A DNA stretch of 64,000 bases from Baylisascaris procyonis (Eukaryota > Nematoda > Chromadorea > Rhabditida > Ascarididae). The notes under the pieces are model-generated. The model was not told the origin of the DNA. It made no database searches and saw only the letters and a list, made by a program, of their open reading frames with translations. The DNA lies in assembly GCA_037389465.1 (NCBI GenBank), contig JAZARR010000088.1:6324001-6388000 (forward strand), given 5' to 3'. Positions 51,601 to 64,000 of the stretch are shown piece after piece. The stretch's first letter is position 1. Every line of letters starts with the position of its first letter. The translations under genes were made by a program, and so were the position numbers.

Positions 51601-54600
51601 AGTCATCGTAAACACCTTTCAGGCCACATCACCTGGACTCGCTAGTTTCATCTACTCCATGCAGAAATAAAACCGTAAAAGCAATACATTAAAAACAATG
51701 CACGTGCTTGAAGAAAAAATACTACAGCGAAAACTAAAAACCTTTAAGATGGTCGGGTAGAGATGCTTATTGACACGAACGACTTTACAGAGAACAAGCA
51801 TCGACGCAAGCCGGCAGTCTAAGGTCTTGCGACCCCAAATGCGCACAACAGCCTGAAATGTTTTATGCTCACTTGATAACTTGAAACACGTCTCAGAGAA
51901 AAAAGTGAAGGAAAGTTCATTTAAGTTTTGTCGTAATATTTATCTTCGTCCAAAAAACTGAAACTTCATTTTCACGTCGTCGATCTATCTGTAAACTAAT
52001 TCAGATAAAATGAAACCATTATCTTCTGTGTTCGCGGGATTCCAAACAAAAATCCTTGAACTAAAACTTGATTTGCAGCTTCCCATACGTCTCCTTTATA
52101 AAACACTTTCAAATGGCAGTCAAAAAGGTATAAGGCTTCGCAAAAAATATCTTAGCAATGCAACCGATTACCTCCAACAAATAACTATTCACGAGGCAAT
52201 CATTTAATGCACCTATGCCGAAATAATAAAACACTACAGATCTACTAATTTAGACAACAACTTTAATTAGTGGTAGTGAATAAGACCACTGATTTCGCTC
52301 GCAATTATTTCAACACTCCAGAAGCCACAGATACAGACACCACTTTCCACGTGCCATACCTATTCACTTTCATAAATCAGGTATCTACCATGAGAAATGA
52401 AACAATAATCCAAGTTTATACTCAACATAAAGTTTTTGCCGTAGAAGACATCGATCAGATAAGACGATATCCCTATCAGGAGCAAAAACACTTGTAATGC
52501 TTATAATCGTGAGAACTCTATAAAGTATATAGGCAATTAACAAGCTAGAATAACTCGTTGATAGTTCGAGAATAGGATAAATAGACGAACCTTGATGAGG
52601 TTTTTCGAAAGTTTATTGAAGTGAACGTAAAGTTCGGCGACTTCTGCTGCAGCCCGCAATGTGGACGTCACAACATCCGCATTTTGTACTTCATTCAAGA
52701 ACTGCAATAAAATAAACTCGCTGTTCTTATTTGCTAAAAGGTTACCTTATATATAATAACATTACATCCAACCGAGTGCAACACTTCATTCATTAAGACA
52801 TTCGACTGATAATCTGGAATTTGTGGGTCTGATTTCCCTGCAATAACAAATGTCATCCAAGTCCAACAACCACTTCTTTTTTTAACCCCCTCCCCCCTCC
52901 CTCCACTTTCTTCTCCTCCAGCGCAGGGGGAAGGTGCAACAACGATTCCCAGAAAGCTTTTAGCAGAAAAAATGGAAGAAAGCTAGAGGAGCAGAAATAA
53001 AATTTCAATGCGTCTCGGAAATGCACTCATGTGATAAGTGGAACAACTCACAAGAAGTAGTGCATGAAGATATTGTTTCGCGACGGCACTCCACCTTCTC
53101 CACCTCTTATATCGACGAGTGCCTGTCCGTTCGACCGCATTAGAGATCTCTTCTCTATCACCTGGCCCCTCTTTCACAATCGACTTCTCGGCCGGACCAA
53201 GTGCTTCATACAAAGATGCTCCGAGATGCCGGAAGCATAATCGTACGACGTCTTCGAAAACTGCAATGCAATGCGGTAAGCATATGAAATGAAAAAGTAG
53301 TTGCGAGAAACAGGCAACGCCAGCGCCACAGATCGCAGTTGGAAACAGCACCTTCCTTATTCAGCCAAACATCCTCGCTACGAACTTCATTTTGCATATA
53401 ACCGCAGTAGCTCAACGAAACTGCTCCTATATTGAGATAAACAAACCTTTGTCGTCATTGATGACGAAATTGGGTGGGTCGATATTTGCGCCCACCCTCG
53501 CAACACATGCCATAAACGCTTTCACTGCCGCACGTATTGCCCAGGATGGCGTCTTCTTAAAATGACATTCTTAGTAAGTACCGACAAATGTTTTCATGGT
53601 AGAGTCAACATGTATCATATTTAAAATCGAACACCACCCCAAAGGACGATTCTAACCGTTTGCTCGGTTTAAAAGGGAATGCAAGTGATGACGCTGCATA
53701 ATTTTACACAATAAACTGCTAAAATCACCTTCTGGAAAATATCCAACATAGTAGAAATGTTACTGTATTTCTGAAGCAGTTCAATAGCTCGCAAATGATA
53801 CGTGCATAATATACACAGCACTTTTACTCAACGATGGAAAGAAAAGAAGTGCGCTGATCCAACCATTTAATTCCTTGGCAGTATGCGAAGGAGGGGACAT
53901 AGAGGATGCAATAGCTGTAGAAAAGGTGCTTTACGAGGCAAACTTATAAAAATAAGTGAAGGATATTAAAGAAGTCAACACTGTGCTTAAAACAAGCAGT
54001 CAGAGAAGCGTGCCAAGAAAAATGGCACTATACCGGCTTCACATTCCGTTGGCCGCATCAAACAGTTTCGCAGCCTACCAAAAAAAAAAACAATAAAACA
54101 CGTCGGATACAGCGTTCGCATCATATTATAGTTGATATACCCTTCCGTTAATTTTGCAAAAAACATTCCCCACTTGGCCGATATATAACACAACCTCACC
54201 AGTTCTAGAACACACGCTAAATTTGTAGCAAACCTCACTGTTTACTACACTTTTCAAAGCGGATGGGTCAAAGTGAACGCTGGTATGAGAAATGACCGCA
54301 TGATGTGCACTATCACCGCCAGATTTTATAGCTGTAGCTTCAATACTCCCTCAGAGAGTACTGCTGGGCAGACAAGTAAAAAGATTATAAAAGACATACA
54401 TATTTACACATAGATGGATTACCATAACGCGCGTGTAAGAACCCACAGAAAACATTTGGTTTAAACACCGCCTTTGCTTACCAAATTTAATTGCTCATCG
54501 CTAAATTCCTGAGGCAAATTTGCATATCTTCCATAATTTACTAAACTTTAAAAGAAAGTGGAGACAACGGGCAAGTGGGCGCGAAGCAGAGAAAGAAATC

Positions 54601-56291
54601 AAGAGAGAAAGGGACAAACCGAAGAAATGAATGCTTCCCTTAACGCATCAATAGATGGTTGATCCACAATTCGACGGCCATCATAGTCGACGCTCACTTT
54701 AGACGTTTCGTTTATTGTACTCTCCTCAGCATCACTCTCCATCGCCATAACCGAAACCTCGCCGTTTTCTTCTGTAAATGATGTACTTTTACACCTTATT
54801 GCCATTCAACAGGAGATATTCAGCACATAAACTATGCGTGACCATCGTTCCTTTCCACCAGTTAAAGTCCGCAAAATTAAAAAATCTGCCATCTCTCTAA
54901 ACGTAAACTGGATGAAACGTTTCTGGTGGCAATAGAAAGCTACTAATCGCTACGTTCATTTATCGAAATTCAGCAAAACAGTGGAAACGTTGCGCATTGC
55001 AGCTTATTCAACCTCGATCAAAAACATTTCCTCGTACGTATTTCAAAAGAAAAAAAAGACCTCCAATACATCGAGACTCCTGAACGATCCATTTGGCCAC
55101 CCTATCGTCCCGGACCTAAGTAATAAACATTACTTCTTGTATTAAACTTGGGGTTTTCCTCAGCTCTTCGAAAGATGCAAAACTGTGCACGGTGAAAAAA
55201 ATGGGAAAGTCTAAATGTATGGAGTAAAGTGCCACATACCTGCGCTGATCGAGTCTACATCCGATTCATCGAAGTGCAAAAGATCTGCATCCTGCTGTTG
55301 AAGAAACTTGAAAAATTCAGGATCCTTCTGCGCTATCGCAACCAATTCTTGCTGATGCGTCAACTTATGTGACGTTCCTTCATCTGCAAGTCTTTTGCAT
55401 ATAGCTTATTTTATGCAATTTCAGCAAGGAAAACTAGTAATTGCCACTATAATCCGAAATTTTCGGGCCGCCAACAACCTTCAAACATTGAAAAAAGCCC
55501 CTCTTAGGTACCTTGTTCAAGAAGAATAAATCTTAAAACACGATCAAATTTTCTGGTCTTTAAAGCCAACCTCCTCAGTTTCGTGAATTCTTGAAGTAGG
55601 AATGAACAGGAAAAAGGAAGTACTTGCAAGACTTCGTTGTAGAGGTAAGGAATCTGAGAAAACAACCTTTATGACAGCGAAATAAGTACCAGTTACGCAG
55701 TGGTGAAGAACGAGATAACATAATGGGCTTCATAAACAATGCTCTTTCACGGGCTCGGGCTTCTTCCTAATTGGAGTGTTGGCATTCTGAGTTTTTCCCA
55801 AGGACGACACTATTACCCCCTTTCTCGAGGTGTCGTAGCTCCTTTTCTCTTCCATATTTGTCGCTTCACAAACGTGCACAGTGAACCTCATTTTATTGCT
55901 GATCAAGATACCAAATGAAGGACACAGGGTTGTTTGTCATCTACGAAATGAGACGGTTACTTCTCCCCCCCCCCTGCTCCCCCCCCCCCCACTTGCAGCA
56001 CGAGAATTCAACCCCGAAACATTCGTCCAATCTATTTTTAAAGATATTTCAACGTAGACAAGAATGAGCATAACGTTATACTGCCTTTTAAGAATTGATC
56101 TAATTTTTTAATTTTTATGGTCTTTATTACTGGGAACGCATCGTGATAACATCCATACAAAAGTCTGACGGAATACCTGAATGTTGATTCGATTCTGAAG
56201 GAGGTGACCTTTTGTTGATCCTCTTACGGCGTTGTCCGCTTTTCACCTTCTTCGATTTCTTTTTCACGGACACCGCTTGTAATTCAACCAT
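45655..56291 (-). CDS. pro-2: Nucleolar complex protein 2 homolog (NOC2)
   Basis: NOC2 works with NOC1 and NOC3 in the nucleolus and nucleoplasm to mature and export pre-60S ribosomal particles. Exons in coding order: 56291-56177, 55383-55240, 54771-54620, 53555-53447, 53260-53052, 52701-52591, 51852-51742, 51329-51141, 50398-50244, 49588-49477, 49017-48928, 48839-48702, 48126-47983, 46482-46372 and 45834-45655. Phases agree, giving 689 residues (human NOC2L 749). The first 30 residues are Lys/Arg-rich, as expected of a nucleolar signal. KDPEFFKFLQQQDADLLHF (from about 59) is the conserved N-terminal block. The diagnostic YVRQLAIHLRNA block lies at 363-374, followed by IYNWQF, LVYPLCQVI and PLRLHCIKALLLL. 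The C-terminus is Lys-rich then acidic (DDLVDFVMSDLE), as in homologs. C. elegans pro-2 controls germline proliferation from the somatic gonad; whether that holds here is unknown. Confidence 0.95.
46740..47120 (+). mobile_element. Reverse-transcriptase relic, antisense in pro-2 intron 13
   Basis: The plus strand reads FKYLGSSIF at 46,895-46,921, the FxYLGS block that follows the catalytic core in many LINE reverse transcriptases. After a frame change comes VEEIESAFHPANYLL, resembling the next block. The surroundings contain stops and frameshifts and no other complete domain. It sits between pro-2 exons 13 and 14, in the opposite orientation. Identification rests on one clear and one partial motif. 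Confidence 0.42.
50936..50995. repeat. G-rich low-complexity tract in pro-2 intron 8
   Basis: Runs of G separated by A and T (GGGGGGAGGGGGAGG) on the plus strand, meaning C-rich in the pro-2 pre-mRNA. No coding content. Confidence 0.6.
52773..52837 (-). other. Possible alternative poison exon in pro-2 intron 5
   Basis: A 65-base segment flanked by a strong acceptor (TTTGTTATTGCAG) and a GTTGGA donor, lying between pro-2 exons 5 and 6. The family alignment leaves no room for it: exon 5 joins exon 6 with correct length and phase. Its length is not a multiple of three, and in the phase set by exon 5 it meets a TAA. If ever included it would truncate the protein, the behaviour of a poison exon. 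It may simply be a pair of decoy splice sites. Confidence 0.25.
55967..55992. repeat. Poly-C tract in pro-2 intron 1
   Basis: Two C-runs of about ten bases each, separated by TGCT, 0.2 kb from the 5' end of the intron (G-runs in the transcript). Confidence 0.8.
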
Positions 56292-56317
56292 TTCAATCTT
56301 CTTTCACGCCGTTACAA

Positions 56318-56324
56318 CCTAAAA
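56318..56324 (-). promoter_or_regulatory. Probable trans-splice acceptor of pro-2
   Basis: On the minus strand GTTTTAG ends at 56,319, leaving a 27-base untranslated leader before the ATG at 56,291. Distance and sequence suit a spliced-leader acceptor. A neighbouring upstream gene, pdha-1, lies on the same strand 2.9 kb away, too far for a typical nematode operon. Confidence 0.5.
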
Positions 56325-59205
56325 CGAACACCAAAAATACGCAAGCGTTCGTCGACAGGCAACATGAAATACGCTATTCGTAGTTAATACAACAATGAAG
56401 CTATTCAACCTGATCCACCTAAGCACCAACGTTCACTATGTTTTACCTACCTCTCTTCCGAACGTTACACTAATTGTTGCCTGTTTTTATGTTCGAGAGG
56501 TTAGGTAAACCAGTGCTTGCGACAGCCACTCAATCAGATGAAGTTAAGGCACTCCATCGCATGATCCTATCCGGTTCATAGATGCGTCATGTAGCCATTT
56601 GCACTTTTAAATGCTTTTCTTTCTGTGCCAATTTCCTTGTTCCCTTCTCAATATGCGCACTATTCACTTTTTTATTTATCCGTCAGTCCTTTTATAAGAC
56701 AGAGCAAGCACTGCCTATTACGTTGACACTTTCAGCAGTAAGCATCGAATCCCTCCGGAAGCTCGATTTTCGAATGTTTTTGACACCGATACAACCGTTA
56801 ACTTCAGCTTACCAGGAATGGTTTATAAACAGAATCCTTCACTTCCTACTTGGAAGTCTTCATTAAAATCCTTTGAAACATGCACTCTCGTGACAAACCT
56901 ACCACACAAAAACGAGGACACATAACCCTACAAATTCACAGCCAAAGCCTCCACTTAAACCAACAGAAGTTACGACACTGCCTGAAGTGGGTATTAATCA
57001 AACATTCTCGCAGTTACATACCGCGCATGTAATACAGCCACTTTTATATCAAAAAAATATGCCCTATATTCCGAGTTGCCTCAAGCTAAACTACTTCAAA
57101 ATGCTTTAATTCCGCTTGAGACGCATCACCTTTGGCTTGCTGCCAACTGAATTAAACCACTGCCGTCACTGAGAAGTTGCGAGATGTTGCCCATCCGAAC
57201 TGCGCAGAAAATAGGCGCTATATTTTCTTGTTCATGAGTTATTCGTAGGGTCACGCCTTCAGTATACTGTGTGCGGTTCTACTGCTTTTGAATTCCCTTC
57301 CCCCCCCCCCTCTTTTCTTTCCTCTGCCTCCGTTGTGAGGCAGCTGTCCTAAACACATGGACAAGACTTAAACCTTGGTTACCCGAACTCGGCTTTTTGA
57401 ATTCCGCTTGACAACTTCAGGATCTGAAGTCTGAATGAATTCTCGCCAGGATTCTGTGACGGTAGGTTATTCTAAGCAGAAAGTATAACGGTATCAATCA
57501 ACACTTCTAACGTAGTTTAAAAGCGCGCTCAACAGCAAAGAAAGCTTAGTGCGTTACTTCTAGCGTAATCTGAAGCTATAGGACGGTCATCAACGAAGAT
57601 TCTGAAATGGGGATTCTTTACAGTAATACTGGATGCCCTAAAGACGTGACGTTTTGCATAACTTCGTACGCGTCGTTAACAACGGGTCCGATAGACTTTT
57701 TGTACTGATAAACATTACCTTCCTGCTTCTTTCACGGGAAATAGGATGATGTGCAACTCTTATGAGCTTATTTGAGATCTCCGTGAGAACGAACAAAAGC
57801 CATCATAACCTCCGAGGTGAAAAAATCACTCCCTCCACCTTGTCACATACCGTCTTTCCAAAAATCTATCTGCCGCAAATGTGGAGAAAACATAACGGCG
57901 ACTTGCGCTGGGACCTCGTACCCGTTTGATTCCGCAAGGCAAGTTAAAAGATGGTATTCCATTCTTCTATATATTTACGCGGCCTCTCACCTGTGCTCCT
58001 TTCTCGCCGGAAAAAGCTGCTGGTATTTTCTGAATAAATAATCGTCGCAAAACAAGATCTTGTCGATACAACTGTTTAATTTGGTATAAGAAAATTTATA
58101 TGTGCACAAAATACTGTCGCGAGTTTTGGGAAAAACTTTCAAAGTGAACCGAAATCGATGACAATTTTAGGATCGCTTTTTTTGAGCGTATCGGCGAGGA
58201 ATCAGCACTAGGTTAGCTTTCTTTAACCACGGCAGATGCATGAGTTTCGTTTTCTTTCACAAATGCTTCCTTTTATTTGAGGTGCTCCCTCAACTGTTTC
58301 ACAGATTCTTCCTCAACAGATGCGTGACAACTCGCTTTTAGGTTACATCCTTTCATCTTCGTACTTCATTCCCAGCGCAAGATTTTATTACCTGTTCGTT
58401 ACCTGTAACCCGCTCGTTACCTTTCATTACCCGTTCGATGCTGCTATCAAAGAGTGCCCATACAGCTTTACTAGCTTCTACGATTACTGGTGGCGCTTCC
58501 ACCATGTTTGCTAACTTCTTTTCAACTAACCATCCTCTCAAAACAGGATTTTCGTTCCAAACCTCGTCTCGGCCAAACAGAAGCATCCGTCAACCTCTCC
58601 AGGAGTATGATCGAACTCAGAAACAAACGTGCAAAATGTACTGCAACCCATTGCAGTTGAATACAACACATTAAAATGTGAAAAGAGTTCAACATTAAAG
58701 AGAAACGCATCAGCGTGGGCGATCGTTTATTAACTGATGAACAAAACATAGTCACACAGATGCCTAAAATGTTGCGGAAAGCGCCAACTTCGAGAAACAA
58801 TACTGATTAACCCAAGATTCTTACAACAAGCGCTATTGCGAACACCAGCTGCGAATGGACGAGAAGGATACTGAACCGGATTCGATCAAATAGGTTCACT
58901 GCTAGAAAATGACTCAACGGGAGCAATAAACAAGCTGAGTTTGCAAACCGTGCCACAGAATCATAAACGTGTTACTTTCTCAGCTCACAGCAACTAACAC
59001 GACCACGACGAAGACTGTCAGCCCCTCACAGTCGATTTAGACCTCCTACAAAACAAACGCATCATCTCCGTCACAACACTACATTCCACCAGAGTCAGGA
59101 TATAAACACAGCTCATCCGTACATAAGTGGACCCGCAGTAGTGGTTGACTGCAAGAGCATGCGGACATATAGGTGGGAGAACAAAATCGAGTGAGCAACA
59201 AGAGC
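56325..59205. other. Intergenic region between pro-2 and pdha-1
   Basis: Holds the pro-2 promoter and the pdha-1 3' untranslated region, both minus strand. A minus-strand AATAAA lies at 58,726-58,731, 475 bases beyond the pdha-1 stop. A C-run lies at about 57,299-57,310. Overlapping open frames on both strands at 58,353-58,674 span a short repeat of TTACC words (58,388-58,436). A hydrophobic plus-strand frame at 56,582-56,866 lacks splice support. No gene is claimed. Confidence 0.45.
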
Positions 59206-62200
59206 TCACTTGTTGAGTGCTTTGAATGCCTCCTCTGAGGTGACGTACTGCTGCAGAACATCCTCAGTGGTGCATCGCACATACTGTGGGGGTGTATTAT
59301 AGTAGATATCGGTGAGCAACATCTCGACTGGTGCCTCCTTGTCTGTATGTGCTTGCTTGACCGCTGCGTCAACCTGCAATTTCACGTCTTTGGCAGTGAA
59401 CGTAGATACGCAGCTCAATGAACCTAGCGAAGCTAAAGCTGTGTAACCATCGTCGCATCAAACGCCTCATAAACGCAATATGCAAAGCGACCGTTCTGCA
59501 CCACTCTCGAAGGTTGCAAACCTTTCATTACTCCTTGTTACAATTCTAGGTGAAGGTTTGCACTCAGGAGTCAGGTTTGCGAGGTTTTGTACACTCAATA
59601 AGAAATACTCGAAATATTCATCTTGACGAATAGTATTCACAAAAATCGAGAACCTGCTTAGCTCATGTTAACTCTTTTTTTCTACCTTTTATCTCTTGAA
59701 AGGAGGAAAGAGTTGCTTTAAAATGTCCTTCCAAACAGTGAATGTTAATAAAGCAGTTCCTGAACCCCTCACGATGCCAATGTGAGGGACCACGAAGATA
59801 GAAGATAAGCGTAGGTATACACCAGCTTTACTTCCATTGGCATATCAACCCACAAACGACCTTCCCTAATTAGTATGGATGGATCTGCTCGGCAGTACAG
59901 CAGATTATTATATCCATTCACCTTCTTATCTATATGGTTCGCCGCTGAATCCTCCAACCTTGCCCGTGTCATGCATGCTTTTACAGAACCAAGACGCAAT
60001 CCCATGGTATCACACAAAATGAACATCCAGAACATCCATGCGAAAAGAAGCAAGAACAAACCAACCTCCTTTCGAACTTCCTTGTCAGCTTCCTTGAGCT
60101 CATCCTCCGTTACAAGTCCGGCCGTCACAATCTTGTCCTTGAAGCCGGTGATAGGGTCTCTGGTCTTTCGCACCTCCTGGATCTCCTCTCGGGTTCGGTA
60201 GCTGCAAGTCTACCAGTAAATCCAGCTGACCACTATACACCACAAAAAAGTCAATTCAGTACAATGACGCTTGGAAGAGCAATAGAACTACCTGAATCTG
60301 CGATCTCAAATTCGAACCACACATGCGCAAACTTTCCTCACCCATCAGGGAAGAGGAATGTAGCAGGTACGGGGATAGAGACATTCCTGCGAACTAAGAT
60401 TTTGAAACAGTTGTTGGAAAGAACATAAAACGGTAAGAATAAAGCACAAGAACTGGTCACTTTAAATGGAAATTCTGGAAGAATCACCTAAAAACCACGT
60501 TCAAAGACCGCATATCCCCTAAACATTTTGCTCGAAATTAGTCAGGAATTGGGTAATGTTCATGTGTGATTGGGATATAATAATATGATCGCGGATTTGA
60601 TCATCTCTCTGAAAGCACTACTTTCCACTGCCTAGAGCCTGGCCATTCTGCAGTATTCTCCTCTTTAGAACTTAGTGAAGGAAACAGTAGAAATAGATGA
60701 CGACCATAAAGTGAATGACTTGAATCGAGAACAAACGCACCTTGTTCCAGGATCAGACATCGAATGACCACCATATCGGTAAGTGGCCATCTCAATCATG
60801 AGTGGTCCCTTGCCAGCATTGCACCACTCCTTCGCCCATCGGATTGCCTGACGCACAGCCAATACGTCCATACCATCGACCTGTGAACAAATAATCATTA
60901 ACAAGAAGTACTACCAGCCAAAAGACCACATCTGTAAGCTCTTATAATTCCACACGGATTCAAACGCAAGGAAAATCACAAGATCGCGATCATGAACCAA
61001 TCGCCAGTACCCTCATCTTCGGATATCTGTTAGAAAAAAACCTAAATTTCCAGTGCAATTCCTCGAATTCCTCATTGCTTTTATGCCACGAAGGTCATCG
61101 CAAACAGCACAACACTTTTATGCAAAAAACACTTCAAAGCAACAACCATCCCACTGCTGATTCTCTAAAAATTCAAAGAGGACGTCGGAAACATATCCCA
61201 GCAACAATCAGAAAATTTAATTTCCTGAAACAGTCTCTGTTTTTCAGCAGATGAAAGTGCACAGAATCCTTCTTCATAAGATCCTCAACAAGTACATCGA
61301 ACAACAACCCTCAACCCCTCATTCATAAAAATAAAATCATTTCTGAGACGTCGTGAAAGTGATTATAAGCTTCGCTACCCTTTTCAGCCGGAATCCGCAT
61401 CCTACAGTGCTACATCCCATCGGCTGCCAGATTACGCCAATACTTTTAAATCGGGTTAGTGAATTCATGCCTCTTGAACATACATATGGGAAACAATTGA
61501 CGGTAAGAAACAAATTCGAAATATGCAACTGCTATTAGTTATTCCGTAGATATTGACAACTGAACATACCCAGAAGCCTGGAACGTAATCACCGCGCGTG
61601 TAATAATCGGTACTGGCAGATGATCTAGCTGCCGACGTTCCCATACCGTATCCGTTGTTTTCACATACGTACAGCACTGGCAACTCCCACAACTTTGCCA
61701 TGTTCATCGCTGAAACATTCATCTACTGATGCGAATATGCATAACCACACATAGGTAAAGCGATCACCTATTCATGCACGTAGCCAGAACCTCACCTATA
61801 TGATATGATACCCATCTTCCATTGGAATATATTCCATATTATTGGATATTCCCATATTATCTTTTATCCTTACAGCCAAGCCGCAAACACAGATCAACAG
61901 TTTCACTTGTTTCATAAAAAAGGATCCAAAATAGGGGGTAAAGTTCCTTTGGAAATGAGGAAATAAAACAACGTAATGGATGCACTTTTCGTATGCTTCA
62001 TTCTCGAGATCACACAGTTTAGCAGATCTTATCTTTGGCGAATAATAACTAAATAAATGAGAAGCGAACGCTCACACTCGTAAAGTTGTCCCTGGTTGGT
62101 GGCACCATCACCGAACAGCGTGATGCAAACATTCTTCTGCTTCTTATACTTCATCGCGAACGCTATTCCCGTGCCGAGTGGCTGCTGTGCACCCACAATA

Positions 62201-64000
62201 CCATTACCGCCATAGAAATTCTCGCCGTACATATGCATCGATCCACCCTTTCCATGGACGTTGCCCGTTATGCGACCTTAAACAACACTGTCGTATTTGT
62301 GGGCTTACAAATATTACAGCTTATAGCGTGAGCCGTGTACGAAACGAACGTACATGTTATAAAATTAACTTGGTTCACAATTTTCAAGACTGATGAGAGA
62401 CGGGAATGAAAGGGCATATATGAAAGAAAAATGACCGAGCTATATGCGAAGAAATCCGTACTTTTCCACTGACAATGCAACCTTGCAGCTTACACCTATT
62501 GAAAGAATGATAAACGCACTGTGCTGATAGGCTTGATAATTGCTTAAGCGTAAAACATCCCGTTTTACCAATGAAATATAACATTCAACAATTTCGATGG
62601 ATTACTGATGGATGCGACCTACACTTCATGTTTAAGGAATTGGAAGTGATAAGAAATGAGCAACTTGAAAAATGCATTATGCATAACAGCAATATGTGTT
62701 TTTTGCAACAAAGTTCAGCGCGTATAATAAGCACACTTGTAATTACATCTGAACAGGTGTTCTAAAATGGGTGAGAACATTGCTGGGCCAGGTACAAGAA
62801 AACTCTTCCCACTTAGTCAGACCGATGTTCATGACAACCAACTCTCACATTCCAACAAAAGTTGTGGCCTTAAAATTTTTGATAACACAGAAAAATGGGG
62901 ACACTCATTCTGAGCAAGACGTCCTAAGATACCCGTCTTCTATTTGAAGCAAATGTGAAATAAAAAAATTTATTTTTCAAATTTGGGCAGTAACCTAAAC
63001 ACACACAATACCAGTACAACTTACACTGATTGCAAGCGATTGAGGACCGCGGTAAAAGTGTGCTAGGACCTATTAACACAACTGCCTCCTATTCTCAAAA
63101 AAAAAAACCTCAATCCATGATTCTCTTTTTCCAAATACTTTCCTGTAATTCCTAAAGTAAAATCGATGAAATGGCCCAATTAACAAACGTCTTGTCTAAT
63201 GCTATCTTCAACCATCTGACCTTATGGCAAGCAACATGAAGCCCACCTACAACCCTTCAAAGCGATCCAGAATATTAGGTCTGCAACTAACTAAACGCCG
63301 AGTTTAAAAATAAATCTCATACCGAAGGCACTGCATGTCAACCTACGGCTTCTGCTCTGTATCAGGAATCCACAAATCCTGGAAGTTAGTGAGGAGTAAG
63401 CAAAACATATAATAACTGTGACCAAAGGGGCTTCTATAATTCCAGCGACCAACAACCACCTTACCAGTAAGTTCACACAGGACCTTCGCGACGGGCGATC
63501 CACAGAGATATGTCCACCCGTGGCACCGATACGCAGTGACAGCTGCATCTCCAGGCTCCATTGCGGCCTTCATGCCCACTGCGCATGCCTCCTGCATCAA
63601 AAATAGGGTATCGCACTCAAATCCGAATTGACAAAGGCAAACGATTCTTCCGGCACTTAAGAGTGCTGATCGCGCTTATCTTAAGAGCCGTTTGCATCGA
63701 ATGCCCTATTCCGGTCACTTCCTTTATCCGACATCAGTGGATTCATCAGTACAGCCGTAAAAGTGTCACAGCAATGGCTGGTCACTCATTAACATTATCC
63801 GGCTACTTTGTTCAATATGCACCTACATACTTCTCAATCAAGCCCAGATCTATTCTCTTTGCCTATTGAAAACAAAACCAGTCATCCTGGTTTAAATATA
63901 GTTGGGAGAATTGCACGAGGTAACCATCTCCATTCCGCCAATCACGAGGAAAAAAGAATCAGGCAGTTAAAAAACCAGAAGGAAATGACAGCTTACCTGA
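59206..64000 (-). CDS. pdha-1: Pyruvate dehydrogenase E1 component, alpha subunit (5' part outside the window)
   Basis: Mitochondrial matrix subunit that, with E1 beta, decarboxylates pyruvate using thiamine diphosphate (EC 1.2.4.1). Exons in coding order: from beyond 64000 to 63997, 63591-63465, 62276-62076, 61709-61570, 60880-60741, 60201-60066 and 59373-59206. The last four bases of the window (TCAG in the coding sense) end an upstream exon: a GTAAGC donor follows, and the phase fits the family's ..SGQ|EACAVG junction. About 304 residues are visible. Hallmarks: [30 protein letters not shown]; the thiamine-diphosphate motif starting [13 protein letters not shown] (GDG at 62,112-62,104) and closing with CENN (NN at 61,659-61,654); and the regulatory loop [16 protein letters not shown], keeping both serines phosphorylated by PDH kinase in animals. 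The mitochondrial presequence and N-terminus lie beyond the window. The C-terminal 55 residues are more diverged, as is usual. Confidence 0.97.

Overview
The window reads as nuclear DNA of a strongylid-type (clade V) nematode, perhaps a hookworm. The evidence is AT-rich introns of a few hundred to about 2,800 bases, short exons joined by GT..AG introns, acceptors with TTTCAG or TTTTAG just upstream of start codons (the usual look of spliced-leader trans-splice sites), and low gene density. No bacterial-type operons, tRNAs, rRNAs or CRISPR arrays were seen. The species is an inference.

Four conserved genes could be reconstructed exon by exon, with reading phase kept across every intron. (1) 20,283-29,115, minus: a gamma/delta-type sarcoglycan (C. 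elegans sgn-1 type), 7 exons, 332 residues. (2) 36,222-43,765, plus: eukaryotic glutathione synthetase (gss-1), 10 exons, 506 residues. (3) 45,655-56,291, minus: the nucleolar ribosome-assembly protein NOC2 (pro-2/NOC2L), 15 exons, 689 residues. (4) 59,206 to beyond 64,000, minus: pyruvate dehydrogenase E1 alpha (pdha-1), of which the C-terminal seven coding exons are present and the most upstream one is cut by the window edge.

A fifth gene is proposed at 3,995-5,513, minus: five short exons with matching phases, about 175 residues, belonging to no family I recognise. It is the best candidate here for something undescribed.

The rest is intergenic or intronic. A decayed non-LTR retrotransposon (endonuclease and reverse transcriptase motifs, broken by stops and frameshifts) lies between sgn-1 and gss-1, and a smaller reverse-transcriptase relic lies antisense in a pro-2 intron. 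There are also a 169-base tandem duplication, three TA microsatellites and several G- or C-rich tracts. The region 5.5-20 kb has no gene I can support. From memory, the C. elegans counterparts of all four conserved genes are on chromosome II, so the segment fits one ancestral nematode linkage group. The genes do not form a pathway: they serve muscle membrane, redox balance, ribosome assembly and mitochondrial carbon metabolism.
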